A DNA stretch of 9,544 nt from Bathymodiolus azoricus thioautotrophic gill symbiont (GTDB taxonomy: Bacteria > Pseudomonadota > Gammaproteobacteria > PS1 > Pseudothioglobaceae), in the NCBI RefSeq assembly GCF_001298715.1, contig NZ_CDSC02000271.1, positions 1 through 9,544 of the forward strand. Direction: 5' to 3'. This document shows, piece after piece, positions 1 to 6,592 of this stretch (its first letter is position 1; every line of letters begins with the position of its first letter). A model generated the notes under the pieces. It saw only the letters and a program-made list of their open reading frames with translations. It was not told the DNA's origin and made no database searches. A program made the position numbers and the translations under genes.

Positions 1-1
1 T

Positions 2-472
2 TATAATATTATTTATGGTGATGCTGGTGATGACATTATTAACGGCGGTACAGGCGGTAATGCTATTATCTATGGGGGTGCAGGTGCTGATACCCTCACA
101 GGTGGTCTAGGCCTTGGTAGCTCTAACGATGTTTTTTTATATGGTGCTGTTACAGATAGTACGATTGCCAGCGGTGGTGATACTATTACTAACTTCCATT
201 TTATTGGCTCTACAGTGGACCGTTTAAATCTTAAAGATGTAATGGATTTCAATACTTCAGATATCGCTACTAATTTAGCTAAATATATTCACGCCGAAGC
301 TGATGGTGATAACAATGTTAAGCTTTATATTAAGCACGATGGCTTAGAATCAGGAACAGTAGGTAGTTCTACCGCAGACATGCTTATCAATCTAACTGTG
401 ACTAATGCTGCTAATGCTAATGCACTTGCTGCATTACTTAATGATAATAATCTAAACGAGTATTACTTTTAA
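2..472 (+). CDS. RTX-type calcium-binding protein with type I secretion C-terminal target domain (3' end only)
   Basis: This is the C-terminal 156 residues of a larger secreted protein. The frame is open from the window edge, so the start lies outside. Residues 5 to about 40 contain glycine- and aspartate-rich RTX nonapeptides (GDAGDDIIN, GGTGGNAII, YGGAGADTL), which fold as a calcium-binding beta-roll. Next comes the C-terminal domain typical of type I secretion substrates of the VC_A0849 kind: an NDVFLY strand, then DTITNF, then DRLNLKDV, with a short hydrophobic/aromatic end (EYYF). RTX proteins leave the cell through an ABC transporter/membrane fusion protein/TolC channel in one step and fold in external calcium. 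Whether this one is a toxin, adhesin or enzyme cannot be told, because the effector part is missing. The stop at 470-472 lies inside the coding sequence of the following CDF gene. Confidence in the family is high. Confidence 0.88.
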   Translation, partial: YNIIYGDAGDDIINGGTGGNAIIYGGAGADTLTGGLGLGSSNDVFLYGAVTDSTIASGGDTITNFHFIGSTVDRLNLKDVMDFNTSDIATNLAKYIHAEADGDNNVKLYIKHDGLESGTVGSSTADMLINLTVTNAANANALAALLNDNNLNEYYF

Positions 473-1595
473 TAAGCGCGCAAAAGCCAGTCAAAAAATT
501 ACAATCATTGGTGCGATTGTTGATTTTTTCCTTGCTATTTTTAAAATTATTGCTGGTGTGCTTGGCAATTCTGGCGCACTCATCGCTGATGGCATCCATT
601 CGTTCTCAGATTTGTTGTCTGATGGCGTAGTACTATACGCCACCAAACACTCTGCCGAAGAAGCTGACGAAGAGCATCCTTATGGTCACGAACGCTTTGA
701 GACTGTTGCCACACTAGGTTTGGCAATCATTTTGGCCATTGTTGCTATTGGTATTATTATTGATGGTTTTGAACGCTTAAACAATCCAAGCTCTCTTTCG
801 CACAACACGCTACTTTTAAGCGTTGCTACGCTCTCCATTTTTTCTAAAGAGATACTATATTGGTATACCTTAAAAGTGGCCAAAACCTATAAATCAGATA
901 TACTTAAAGCCAACGCTTGGCACCATCGATCAGATGCTTTATCCTCTATTGTGGTACTTATAGGTATTTTAGGTAGCTTGAACGGTTATCGCTATTTAGA
1001 TGGCATTGCTGCTATCGTAGTTGGTTTAATGATTCTTTATATTGCTTGGAAATTAGGCACAGGTGCAGTCAAAGAATTGGTCGACACTTCAATTGACGCT
1101 GAGAAAGTCGAACAAGTTAAAAATGCAATTGGTATGATTAGCGGTGTGAACAGCGTACATTCACTACGCACACGCAAAATTGGTAGTGCTATTTCAGCTG
1201 ATGTGCATGTACAAGTTGATCCATTTTTAAGTGTTAGCGAGGGACATATTATCAGTGTTAGCGTTGAACGAGTCGCCAAAGAATGTTTAAAAGATTTATC
1301 TGATGTTACCGTGCATATTGACCCCGAAGACGATGAGGCAGCAGCACCTTGTGAGCATCTACCTGAGCGCGCAGAAGCGCTCGGTATTCTCAACAAGGCG
1401 TTATTCAATAATGAATGTGATGGCGAAATAGAGCGCATCCAATTACACTATCTTGATGGCAAGATTCATGTGGATTTCTTTTTACCAGTCAGCTGCCTAT
1501 CAACCAATAGAAGTCATAATGACATTTTAGTCAAACTCACTGAAGTGGTTGCTAAGTTGCCAGAATTTGGCAAAATTAAAGTTTATTTTAGTTAA
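456..1595 (+). CDS. Cation diffusion facilitator (CDF) metal exporter, start codon abnormal
   Basis: CDF-family proton-coupled exporter of divalent metal (Zn, Cd, Fe or Mn type) in the inner membrane. Numbering from position 456, the metal site is H48-x3-D52 in TM2 and H156-x3-D160 in TM5, the HD/HD pattern common in zinc exporters. The family signature HPYGH lies at 74-78. The cytoplasmic domain begins near residue 210 (HSLRTRK) and is followed by an extra C-terminal segment. The family's first membrane helix (residues 15-37) is encoded at 498-566, but the first standard start codon is GTG at 558, which would remove that helix. Upstream the frame is open only back to a stop at 453-455, and the next codon is ACG at 456. 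I therefore use 456 (379 aa, a usual length for this subfamily) as the probable original start. The gene overlaps the RTX gene by 17 bp. Function is secure; the start is not, and ATT at 462 or GTG at 558 remain possible. Confidence 0.85.
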   Translation, partial: TSITFNKRAKASQKITIIGAIVDFFLAIFKIIAGVLGNSGALIADGIHSFSDLLSDGVVLYATKHSAEEADEEHPYGHERFETVATLGLAIILAIVAIGIIIDGFERLNNPSSLSHNTLLLSVATLSIFSKEILYWYTLKVAKTYKSDILKANAWHHRSDALSSIVVLIGILGSLNGYRYLDGIAAIVVGLMILYIAWKLGTGAVKELVDTSIDAEKVEQVKNAIGMISGVNSVHSLRTRKIGSAISADVHVQVDPFLSVSEGHIISVSVERVAKECLKDLSDVTVHIDPEDDEAAAPCEHLPERAEALGILNKALFNNECDGEIERIQLHYLDGKIHVDFFLPVSCLSTNRSHNDILVKLTEVVAKLPEFGKIKVYFS

Positions 1596-1672
1596 ATCAT
1601 TATTTCTACAAGATGACAAACTTTAGAGGGTATTTTTTCTTTTATCTAAGGCGGATTATCAAAAATACGAAG

Positions 1673-2143
1673 TTAAAGACAATGATAGGCGTGGCATATC
1701 GCACCCGCTAATGCATCCGCTGCATCCTCTTGTGGCGCTTTGTTAAGCTTTAAAGACTCACACACCATATAACTCACTTGGTCTTTAGCAGCATGACCTT
1801 TGCCAACAATTGCTTTTTTAATTTGATTAGGACTATATTCCACCATAGGAATATTACGAGACCCCACTGCTGAGATAATTGCACCGCGCGCATGACCTAA
1901 TTTGATAGCGGCATCTGGATTAGGGCGATCAGGTCGCATAAACGCTCGCTCAATCACCACAATATCGGGCTGATATTTTATAACAATTTCGCTAATACCT
2001 TCAAAAATAGTAGTGATACGCTGTGTTAATTCACCTTTAGTGCGAATGCAACCACTGGCAAGATAGCTAAATTTGAGACTTGAAGCCTCAATCAAACCAA
2101 AGCCTGTTACTCTTGAACCGGGATCAATCCCTAAAATTTTCAT
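1673..2143 (-). CDS. ruvC: Crossover junction endodeoxyribonuclease RuvC
   Basis: RuvC dimers resolve Holliday junctions by symmetrical cuts, normally together with the RuvAB branch-migration motor. The 156-residue protein begins MKILGIDPGS, giving catalytic D7. The second acidic residue is E65 in VIERAF (most relatives have EQVF), and the last two are D140 and D143 in EDAADAL. All four metal-binding carboxylates are therefore present. It is shorter than E. coli RuvC (173 aa) because it ends soon after the last catalytic helix. The ATG at 2141-2143 gives the exact family N-terminus. No Shine-Dalgarno is visible, and the probable transcription start lies about one base upstream (see the promoter entry). 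ruvA and ruvB are not in the window. The gene stands alone between the convergent CDF gene and the divergent thioredoxin gene. Confidence 0.95.
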   Translation of the reverse strand: MKILGIDPGSRVTGFGLIEASSLKFSYLASGCIRTKGELTQRITTIFEGISEIVIKYQPDIVVIERAFMRPDRPNPDAAIKLGHARGAIISAVGSRNIPMVEYSPNQIKKAIVGKGHAAKDQVSYMVCESLKLNKAPQEDAADALAGAICHAYHCL

Positions 2144-2150
2144 ACAAATT

Positions 2151-2159
2151 ATTTTATCA
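2151..2159 (-). promoter_or_regulatory. Extended -10 promoter of ruvC
   Basis: On the - strand this reads TGATAAAAT, an extended -10 element with the hexamer TAAAAT at 2156-2151. No convincing -35 box is seen 16-18 bp upstream. The predicted start falls at about 2144, one base before the ruvC ATG, so the messenger would be nearly leaderless. This fits the absence of a Shine-Dalgarno sequence. Confidence 0.5.
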
Positions 2160-2163
2160 GTGT

Positions 2164-2172
2164 TGATATAAT
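2164..2172 (+). promoter_or_regulatory. Extended -10 promoter of the thioredoxin gene
   Basis: TGATATAAT is a perfect extended -10 element (TG-n-TATAAT) with the hexamer at 2167-2172. The best -35 match at usual spacing is only TACAAA (2143-2148, three of six bases), so recognition would rest on the TG motif. Transcription would start near 2179, leaving a leader of about 21 bases that contains the AAGGA ribosome site. Confidence 0.7.
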
Positions 2173-2200
2173 AGTGGCTTTTATTTATAAGGATAGAATC

Positions 2201-2578
2201 ATGGCAGTATTAGAACTCAACAAAGACAATTTTGACGAAACAATCCAAAAAAATGACATTGTTATTTTAGATTTTTGGGCGCCGTGGTGTGGTCCTTGCA
2301 AGCAGTTTGCACCTACTTATGATGAAATTTCTGAGAAGATTGACACCGTTGTTTTTGCAAAAGTTAATACTGAAGATGAACAAGAATTAGCAGGTAGGTT
2401 TCAAATTCGTTCAATTCCAACTTTAATGATTTTCAGAGAGAAAGTTACGATCTTCTCTCAACCTGGTGCAATGTCGGGTGCCGATTTAGAAGCGGTTATT
2501 AAAAAGGCACAAGCCTTAGACATGGAAAAGGTTCACTCAGAAATCGCCAAGCAAAAAGAAGAAAAATCATCAGACTAA
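2201..2578 (+). CDS. Thioredoxin with charged C-terminal extension
   Basis: Thioredoxin-fold disulfide reductase of the cytoplasm, 125 aa. The active site WCGPC gives C30 and C33, preceded by the usual LDFWAPW strand. The cis-proline is P73 in SIPTLMIF, and a GA pair near residue 89 fits the fold. After about residue 105 there is a lysine/glutamate-rich tail (ending KQKEEKSSD) not found in the 108-aa E. coli TrxA. The start is ATG 2201 because AAGGA lies at 2189-2193, seven bases upstream, and the protein then begins MAVLELNKDNF as expected. A GTG at 2174 in the same frame falls next to the -10 box and is not a start. The last 9 bp overlap the end of yffB on the other strand. Exact subtype (trxA-like or a secondary thioredoxin) is not settled. 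Confidence 0.93.
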   Translation: MAVLELNKDNFDETIQKNDIVILDFWAPWCGPCKQFAPTYDEISEKIDTVVFAKVNTEDEQELAGRFQIRSIPTLMIFREKVTIFSQPGAMSGADLEAVIKKAQALDMEKVHSEIAKQKEEKSSD

Positions 2579-2899
2579 ACGCTGATAAAGGACTTTATCA
2601 AACCCAACACTAACACCCTCTTTTGTTACTAAAACAGGGCGTTTGATCAGTGTTGGGTTTTTTAATGTTAGCGCTAAAGTGATGTTTTGTTTTTCATTAT
2701 CATTCAGATTTCGATAAGTAGTAGAGCGTTTATTAATAAGCTTATCCCACCCTACTCCATCAATAAAACTTTGTAAGGTTTGTATATCAATAGGGGTTTG
2801 ACGAAAATCAATAAATTCAAAGTCAACACCCTGATCCTCCAAAAACTTACCTGCTCTTTTGATGGTGTCGCAATTTTTTATACCATACATTTTTATCAT
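2570..2899 (-). CDS. yffB: ArsC/Spx-family thioredoxin-fold protein, YffB type
   Basis: A 109-aa protein of the arsenate reductase/Spx superfamily. It begins MIKMYGIKNCDTIKRA, which closely follows E. coli YffB (MVTLYGIKNCDTIKKA). The single N-terminal cysteine is C10, with no CxxC. The conserved R87-P88 (IKRPVLV) is where this family positions its substrate anion or cis-proline. YffB-type proteins are thought to act as glutathione-dependent thiol reductases, and a true arsenate reductase role is not shown. The ATG at 2897-2899 is chosen because it lies 8 bp after the stop of the upstream gene and follows GGTAAG; a second ATG at 2888-2890 is possible. A longer reading from 2950 would overlap the preceding gene with unrelated residues. 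This is the last gene of the ten-gene cluster and it converges on the thioredoxin gene, a related redox protein. Confidence 0.9.
   Translation of the reverse strand: MIKMYGIKNCDTIKRAGKFLEDQGVDFEFIDFRQTPIDIQTLQSFIDGVGWDKLINKRSTTYRNLNDNEKQNITLALTLKNPTLIKRPVLVTKEGVSVGFDKVLYQRLV
2583..2600. repeat. 8-bp inverted repeat just after the thioredoxin stop
   Basis: TGATAAAG (2583-2590), two bases, then CTTTATCA (2593-2600) form a near-perfect palindrome 4 bp after the thioredoxin stop. It sits directly against the longer inverted repeat at 2600-2660. The two together may form a compound 3' structure on the thioredoxin messenger. The site also codes for the C-terminal residues of yffB. Confidence 0.5.
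2600..2663 (+). terminator. Possible thioredoxin terminator with long loop, inside yffB
   Basis: AAACCCAACACT (2600-2611) and AGTGTTGGGTTT (2649-2660) form a perfect 12-bp inverted repeat with a 37-base loop. The right arm runs into a T tract, giving GGGTTTTTTAATG on the + strand. It begins 21 bp after the thioredoxin stop, so it could end + strand transcription. It lies wholly inside the coding sequence of yffB on the other strand. The long loop is unusual for a Rho-independent terminator. Confidence 0.45.
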
Positions 2900-2907
2900 C
2901 GTTTTGC

Positions 2908-3306
2908 TTACCGCTCTAAGGGCGGTGCTCCTGCTTTGTTGCGTAACCAATTAATTGCTTGAAAAGTTGTATTATTACTAATCAATTTTAATTCTAACTT
3001 GCGTTTACCAGGAAATTCCATCAAAAATAAACCCAACAAAATAGAAATAATACCTTGACCTGGTGTAACTAGCATAATAATGCCAGCAAGTAACAACACT
3101 AAGCCAACAAAGTTTTTAATCGTGGCAACAACAAAATTACAATCACACTTACACTGATGACTCGGTGCAAAATAATTCACAGGAATTTTCCCTAATAAAA
3201 AGGGCATTGCCAAAAGACTAACAACAAACACAACCCCTGAAATAACACCCACCATTACCAATATTTCTTCGTATTCAGTGATAAGTTTGCTAATAAAATT
3301 TAACAT
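2908..3306 (-). CDS. PGPGW-type integral membrane protein with Cys-rich loop
   Basis: A 132-aa membrane protein of unknown function. Hydrophobic segments lie at about 16-39, 62-80 and 84-97. The turn between the last two reads VTPGQGI, followed by LLGLFLMEFPGKR, which matches the layout of the PGPGW family of putative transmembrane proteins (proline-glycine turn, leucine/glycine-rich helix, then FP and basic residues). The loop between TM1 and TM2 holds HQCKCDC (residues 50-56), one His and three Cys within seven residues, suggestive of metal or thiol chemistry but unproven. The C-terminal 30 residues are soluble and basic. The ATG directly follows the dtd stop with no gap and there is no clear ribosome site, so translation is probably coupled to dtd. 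Confidence 0.8.
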   Translation of the reverse strand: MLNFISKLITEYEEILVMVGVISGVVFVVSLLAMPFLLGKIPVNYFAPSHQCKCDCNFVVATIKNFVGLVLLLAGIIMLVTPGQGIISILLGLFLMEFPGKRKLELKLISNNTTFQAINWLRNKAGAPPLER

Positions 3307-3744
3307 TTAACATTCTAGCAAAAAAGTAACTGGGCCATCATTGGTAAGTGATACTTGCATATCAGCGCCAAAAACACCACTGGCAACTGTTGAATGGGCA
3401 AGCTTGATTCTATTTAAAAAATAATCATAGAACTCTTCTGCTAATACTGGCGGTTTTGCTGTGGAAAAACCAGCACGCGTGCCTGATTTAGTATCCGCCA
3501 CTAAAGTGAATTGGGACACCACAAGCACGCCGCCATTAATGTCAACAACCGATAAATTCATTTTTCCTTGCGCATCAGTAAACACTCGATAAGCCAATAA
3601 CTTCTTAATCATTTTATCAACTTGTGGTTTTTCGTCGTTTTTTTCAAACCCTAAAAAAACCAAAATCCCTTGTTTAGTTTGTCCGACAATTTGACCGTCA
3701 ACTTCTACCTTTGCCTTGCTCACTCGCTGAATAAGTGCCTTCAT
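3307..3744 (-). CDS. dtd: D-aminoacyl-tRNA deacylase
   Basis: Dtd removes D-amino acids, and in many bacteria glycine wrongly attached to tRNA-Ala, from tRNA. It works in the cytoplasm as a dimer. The 145 aa equal the E. coli length and the start [17 protein letters not shown] is the family start. Both signature motifs are intact: SQFT at residues 77-80 and NDGP at 135-138 (the Gly-cisPro motif that excludes L-amino acids), followed by VTF. The ATG overlaps the glyS stop by one base (TAATG), a typical re-initiation junction, and no Shine-Dalgarno is visible. The place directly after a glycyl-tRNA synthetase gene fits its role in glycine mischarging, though that functional link is inference. 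Confidence 0.96.
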   Translation of the reverse strand: MKALIQRVSKAKVEVDGQIVGQTKQGILVFLGFEKNDEKPQVDKMIKKLLAYRVFTDAQGKMNLSVVDINGGVLVVSQFTLVADTKSGTRAGFSTAKPPVLAEEFYDYFLNRIKLAHSTVASGVFGADMQVSLTNDGPVTFLLEC

Positions 3745-5846
3745 TATTTTGACAAATATAAAAAATTAGCAATAGAATAAAACGATTCTCTCATCGCCAA
3801 AAGCAAACAAACTCTATCCCTTCTAAGCTCTAAATCGTCATCAAGCACCCTAACATTATTAAAAAAATCATCAATAGCAGGTTTCAATTCTAAAAGAGTA
3901 TCTATGATAACTAAATAATCTTGTTGATCTTTATCTATTTTTATCCAGAGTTTCGTACATGCATTTAAAAGATTTTCATCAAATTGATTGGTAAACTCTA
4001 TATCTCTATAAGTATTTATGTCGCTACTATCTGTCCTTCTACTTATACCTATAGATGAATAAGTACATCCAACAGGCATATCTTCAGAACTAATATCTTT
4101 AAATATACTTACAATACGCTTGTTAGCCTCAATCAAACTTTTTGAATCTTCATTTTGCACAAATTTGTATATTGCTTTAATGCGTAAGTGCCAATCATAA
4201 ATAACATTGCTAGAGCTTTTTATTGCTAATACAGCCCTTACAACTGATTTATCAATGCCTTGTTCTTGATAATACATCTCTAAACGACCAACAATAAAAT
4301 CATAAATTTCTTGAATAATTTCTTCGCCAAATTCATACAACTTAACTGATTCACGAATCAATTTAAACAAATCCAACTGTGATTTTGACTCAATCATCAT
4401 CCGTAACAAACCCAACGCCGAACGCTTGAGCGCATAAGGGTCTTTTGAGCCAGTGGGTTTATGCCCAATACCATAAATACCCACAATACTATCAACTTTA
4501 TCAGCAATTGCAACACATAAACCCTCTTTTGTACAGGGCAATGTATCGCCTGAAAACCTTGGGTGATAATGCTCACTAATAGCACTTGCAACCACAGGGT
4601 CTTCACCATCATTAAGTGCATAGTATCCACCCATCACCCCTTGCAAATCAGCAAATTCACCCACCATATCCGTGATTAAATCTGTTTTTGATAGCAGTCC
4701 TGCGCGGGCACTGTGCTTTGTATTTGCACCAATAATATCAGCAATATAGGTAGATAATGTTCCAATGCGTTTGGCTTTCTCACCCATTGAGCCAAGTCCA
4801 TCCATAAACAACACACTGTCTAGTTTTGCAATTCTAGACTCTAAAGTCCTTGATTTATCTTGCTCCCAGAAAAACTCTGAATCGGTTAATCGTGGACGAA
4901 TGACACGCTCATTACCATCAACAATCACCGATAAATCGCTAGATTCAATATTTGCCACCGAGATAAATGCAGGCAATAATCTACCCTCATCGTCTATCAT
5001 GTGAAAATATTTTTGATGTGATTTCATCGCAGAAATCAATGCTTCTTCTGGCACTTTTAAAAATCTTTCGTCAAAGCCCCCTGAAAATGCACAAGGGTAT
5101 TCAACTAAAGCACAAACTTCATCCAATAAGGATTCATCAATAACAGCCGTTGCGTTATTCTCACTCGCTACTTGCATCACTTGATTACGAATGGCTTGCT
5201 TTCGAAGGTCAAAATCTACTTCAATTTGCGCCTTATCAAGCAAAGTTTTTTGATAATCTTTGGCATTATTAATGCTAAATACCTGCTCACCCGTAAAACG
5301 CAGTCCACGAGTGCTATTACCACTATCAAGACCCATAATATTTGCCTTGACTATGTCGCTACCCAGTATCATGACCAGCCAATGCACAGGACGCACAAAA
5401 TTAAAGTCTAAATCACCCCAACGCATTGCACGAGTAATAGGGATATTTTTAATCGCTGTGTCAACAATATTTTCTAACAAATCTTGCATTTTTGAGCCTT
5501 TTTTCTCTTGTGTGAAAAAATAATAATCCGTGCCTTTAAGTGCTTTTTTATCTAAGGCATCAATTGCCACACCACAAGATTTGGCAAAGCCTTCAATCGC
5601 CTGTGTAGGCGCACTAAGCGCTGGACCTTTGCGCTCGATAATTTGGTCTTCTTGCTGACATTGTAAATTATTAACCAAAACCGCTAGGCGTCTTGGTGTA
5701 GCAAAAGATGTAACCTTATCAAAAGACAAATTCAACTCGTTGAGTTGCTTGGTCAAATTACTACTGAGTGAGTTTGACAGTTGTTTTAGTAATTTAGGTG
5801 GCAATTCTTCGGTGCCAAGTTCTAATAAAAAATCTTGTGTATTCAT
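3744..5846 (-). CDS. glyS: Glycine--tRNA ligase beta subunit
   Basis: Beta chain of the bacterial alpha2beta2 glycyl-tRNA synthetase, which attaches glycine to tRNA-Gly. The alpha chain (GlyQ) carries the catalytic core and the beta chain contributes tRNA binding. At 700 aa it is close to E. coli GlyS (689). It opens with [14 protein letters not shown], the family N-terminus. The central region at about residues 385-412 ([15 protein letters not shown], then [10 protein letters not shown]) and the following [10 protein letters not shown] are diagnostic. The C-terminal end (about 655-700: [19 protein letters not shown]) is the DALR-like anticodon-binding part. glyQ, usually the gene just before glyS, is not here; minC takes its place, one base upstream (TAACATG junction). 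No good ribosome site precedes the ATG, so translation is probably coupled to minC. Confidence 0.97.
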   Translation of the reverse strand: MNTQDFLLELGTEELPPKLLKQLSNSLSSNLTKQLNELNLSFDKVTSFATPRRLAVLVNNLQCQQEDQIIERKGPALSAPTQAIEGFAKSCGVAIDALDKKALKGTDYYFFTQEKKGSKMQDLLENIVDTAIKNIPITRAMRWGDLDFNFVRPVHWLVMILGSDIVKANIMGLDSGNSTRGLRFTGEQVFSINNAKDYQKTLLDKAQIEVDFDLRKQAIRNQVMQVASENNATAVIDESLLDEVCALVEYPCAFSGGFDERFLKVPEEALISAMKSHQKYFHMIDDEGRLLPAFISVANIESSDLSVIVDGNERVIRPRLTDSEFFWEQDKSRTLESRIAKLDSVLFMDGLGSMGEKAKRIGTLSTYIADIIGANTKHSARAGLLSKTDLITDMVGEFADLQGVMGGYYALNDGEDPVVASAISEHYHPRFSGDTLPCTKEGLCVAIADKVDSIVGIYGIGHKPTGSKDPYALKRSALGLLRMMIESKSQLDLFKLIRESVKLYEFGEEIIQEIYDFIVGRLEMYYQEQGIDKSVVRAVLAIKSSSNVIYDWHLRIKAIYKFVQNEDSKSLIEANKRIVSIFKDISSEDMPVGCTYSSIGISRRTDSSDINTYRDIEFTNQFDENLLNACTKLWIKIDKDQQDYLVIIDTLLELKPAIDDFFNNVRVLDDDLELRRDRVCLLLAMRESFYSIANFLYLSK

Positions 5847-5847
5847 G

Positions 5848-6588
5848 TTATTTAACTATTTGAAATCTTAACTTTCCATCCTTTAAATCAATCATCACCG
5901 AGTGTCCTTTTAGCTTATTTGGCACCACTTCAAATTGTTTGTAAATACCCGCAATGGCAACCAACTGTGCATTAAACGAGTGAATAAAAATAGTGGCGTT
6001 TTCGTCACCATCTACACCTGCAAATACCTTGCCACATACCTCCCTATAAGCAGAAATACAGCCATGTGATATCACTTCTCCATCAAACTTGACAAGTCCT
6101 AATAATACCAAATCACTGTATTTAGCAAAAACCTGCTCTGACGAGGCAACTTCATTAATCACAATTTTGGGTAAACGATGTTTTTCGTTTTGTGCTACTT
6201 TAGATACCGGTATAGACTTAGATTTTACTTCTTTATTCAACTGCTTAAGTTTTTTATCTTCTTCTAATGTCACAGCTGGCTTATCAAATACTACCAAACC
6301 TGAAAACCTAGCAAAATCAATCAACTCTTTCACTTTCGAGCGAATGCCGATGGTCACCATGTTGTTTTGCGTTAATATCTCTATCAATACTGCCAATTCA
6401 TTTGCTTGAAAATGCTTATTTTCAATCTCTAAAACAACCGGTGCATACTGAAACTTATCTTTATCAACTTCTAGCAAACTGGTAATTTCATCAAAGAGTT
6501 TTTCGGTGTTTTTGCTCGGTACTTTAAGCGCATAAAATGCCTCACTTTGTATTCGCATTTCAACCAAGTTTATTTTTTCTTTTTCCAT
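5848..6588 (-). CDS. minC: Septum site-determining protein MinC
   Basis: MinC is the FtsZ inhibitor that, carried by MinD at the membrane, keeps the division ring away from the poles. The 246 aa show both domains. The N-terminal FtsZ-acting domain spans about 16-105 (FYALKVPS, then APVVLEI and MVTIGIR). A charged lysine-rich linker runs from about 106 to 140. The C-terminal beta-helix domain spans about 141-220 ([38 protein letters not shown]). The RSGQ motif that contacts MinD in E. coli reads SSEQ here (149-152), and the usual YG-x-LRGR reads YREVCGK. minD and minE are absent from the window. The ATG lies 4 bp after the upstream stop, with GGAGA about 11 bases before it. The identification is strong, but the MinD partnership may differ. 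Confidence 0.92.
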   Translation of the reverse strand: MEKEKINLVEMRIQSEAFYALKVPSKNTEKLFDEITSLLEVDKDKFQYAPVVLEIENKHFQANELAVLIEILTQNNMVTIGIRSKVKELIDFARFSGLVVFDKPAVTLEEDKKLKQLNKEVKSKSIPVSKVAQNEKHRLPKIVINEVASSEQVFAKYSDLVLLGLVKFDGEVISHGCISAYREVCGKVFAGVDGDENATIFIHSFNAQLVAIAGIYKQFEVVPNKLKGHSVMIDLKDGKLRFQIVK

Positions 6589-6592
6589 TAGA

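Noticed and set aside
461..476. A possible +1 frameshift at TTT-TAA that would fuse the RTX protein to the exporter
   Set aside because: The slip is conceivable, but joining a C-terminal type I secretion signal to a membrane transporter makes no functional sense, and the RTX domain ends normally.
1037..1438. Open frame of 133 codons opposite the CDF gene
   Set aside because: Low-complexity Ser/Thr/Leu product with no domain, lying fully antisense to a well-supported gene.
558..1595. GTG 558 as the natural start of the exporter
   Set aside because: It removes the first membrane helix (encoded at 498-566) and has no ribosome site. It is the first standard start codon but probably not the biological one.
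1621..1629. CTTTAGAGG shared by the two intergenic regions (also at 9500-9508)
   Set aside because: A single 9-base match between two short non-coding regions is too little evidence for a repeat or regulatory box.
1596..1672. Bidirectional terminator between the convergent CDF and ruvC genes
   Set aside because: A T tract (about 1632-1643) and a 5-bp weak inverted repeat (TTAGA/TCTAA) are present, but there is no stable stem. I cannot support a terminator.
2174..2200. Upstream GTG start for thioredoxin
   Set aside because: It lies next to the -10 box and before the predicted transcript start. ATG 2201 has a good ribosome site and the family N-terminus.
2900..2950. Longer N-terminus of YffB
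   Set aside because: The added residues are out-of-frame sequence of the PGPGW gene. Homology begins at MIKMYGIKNC.
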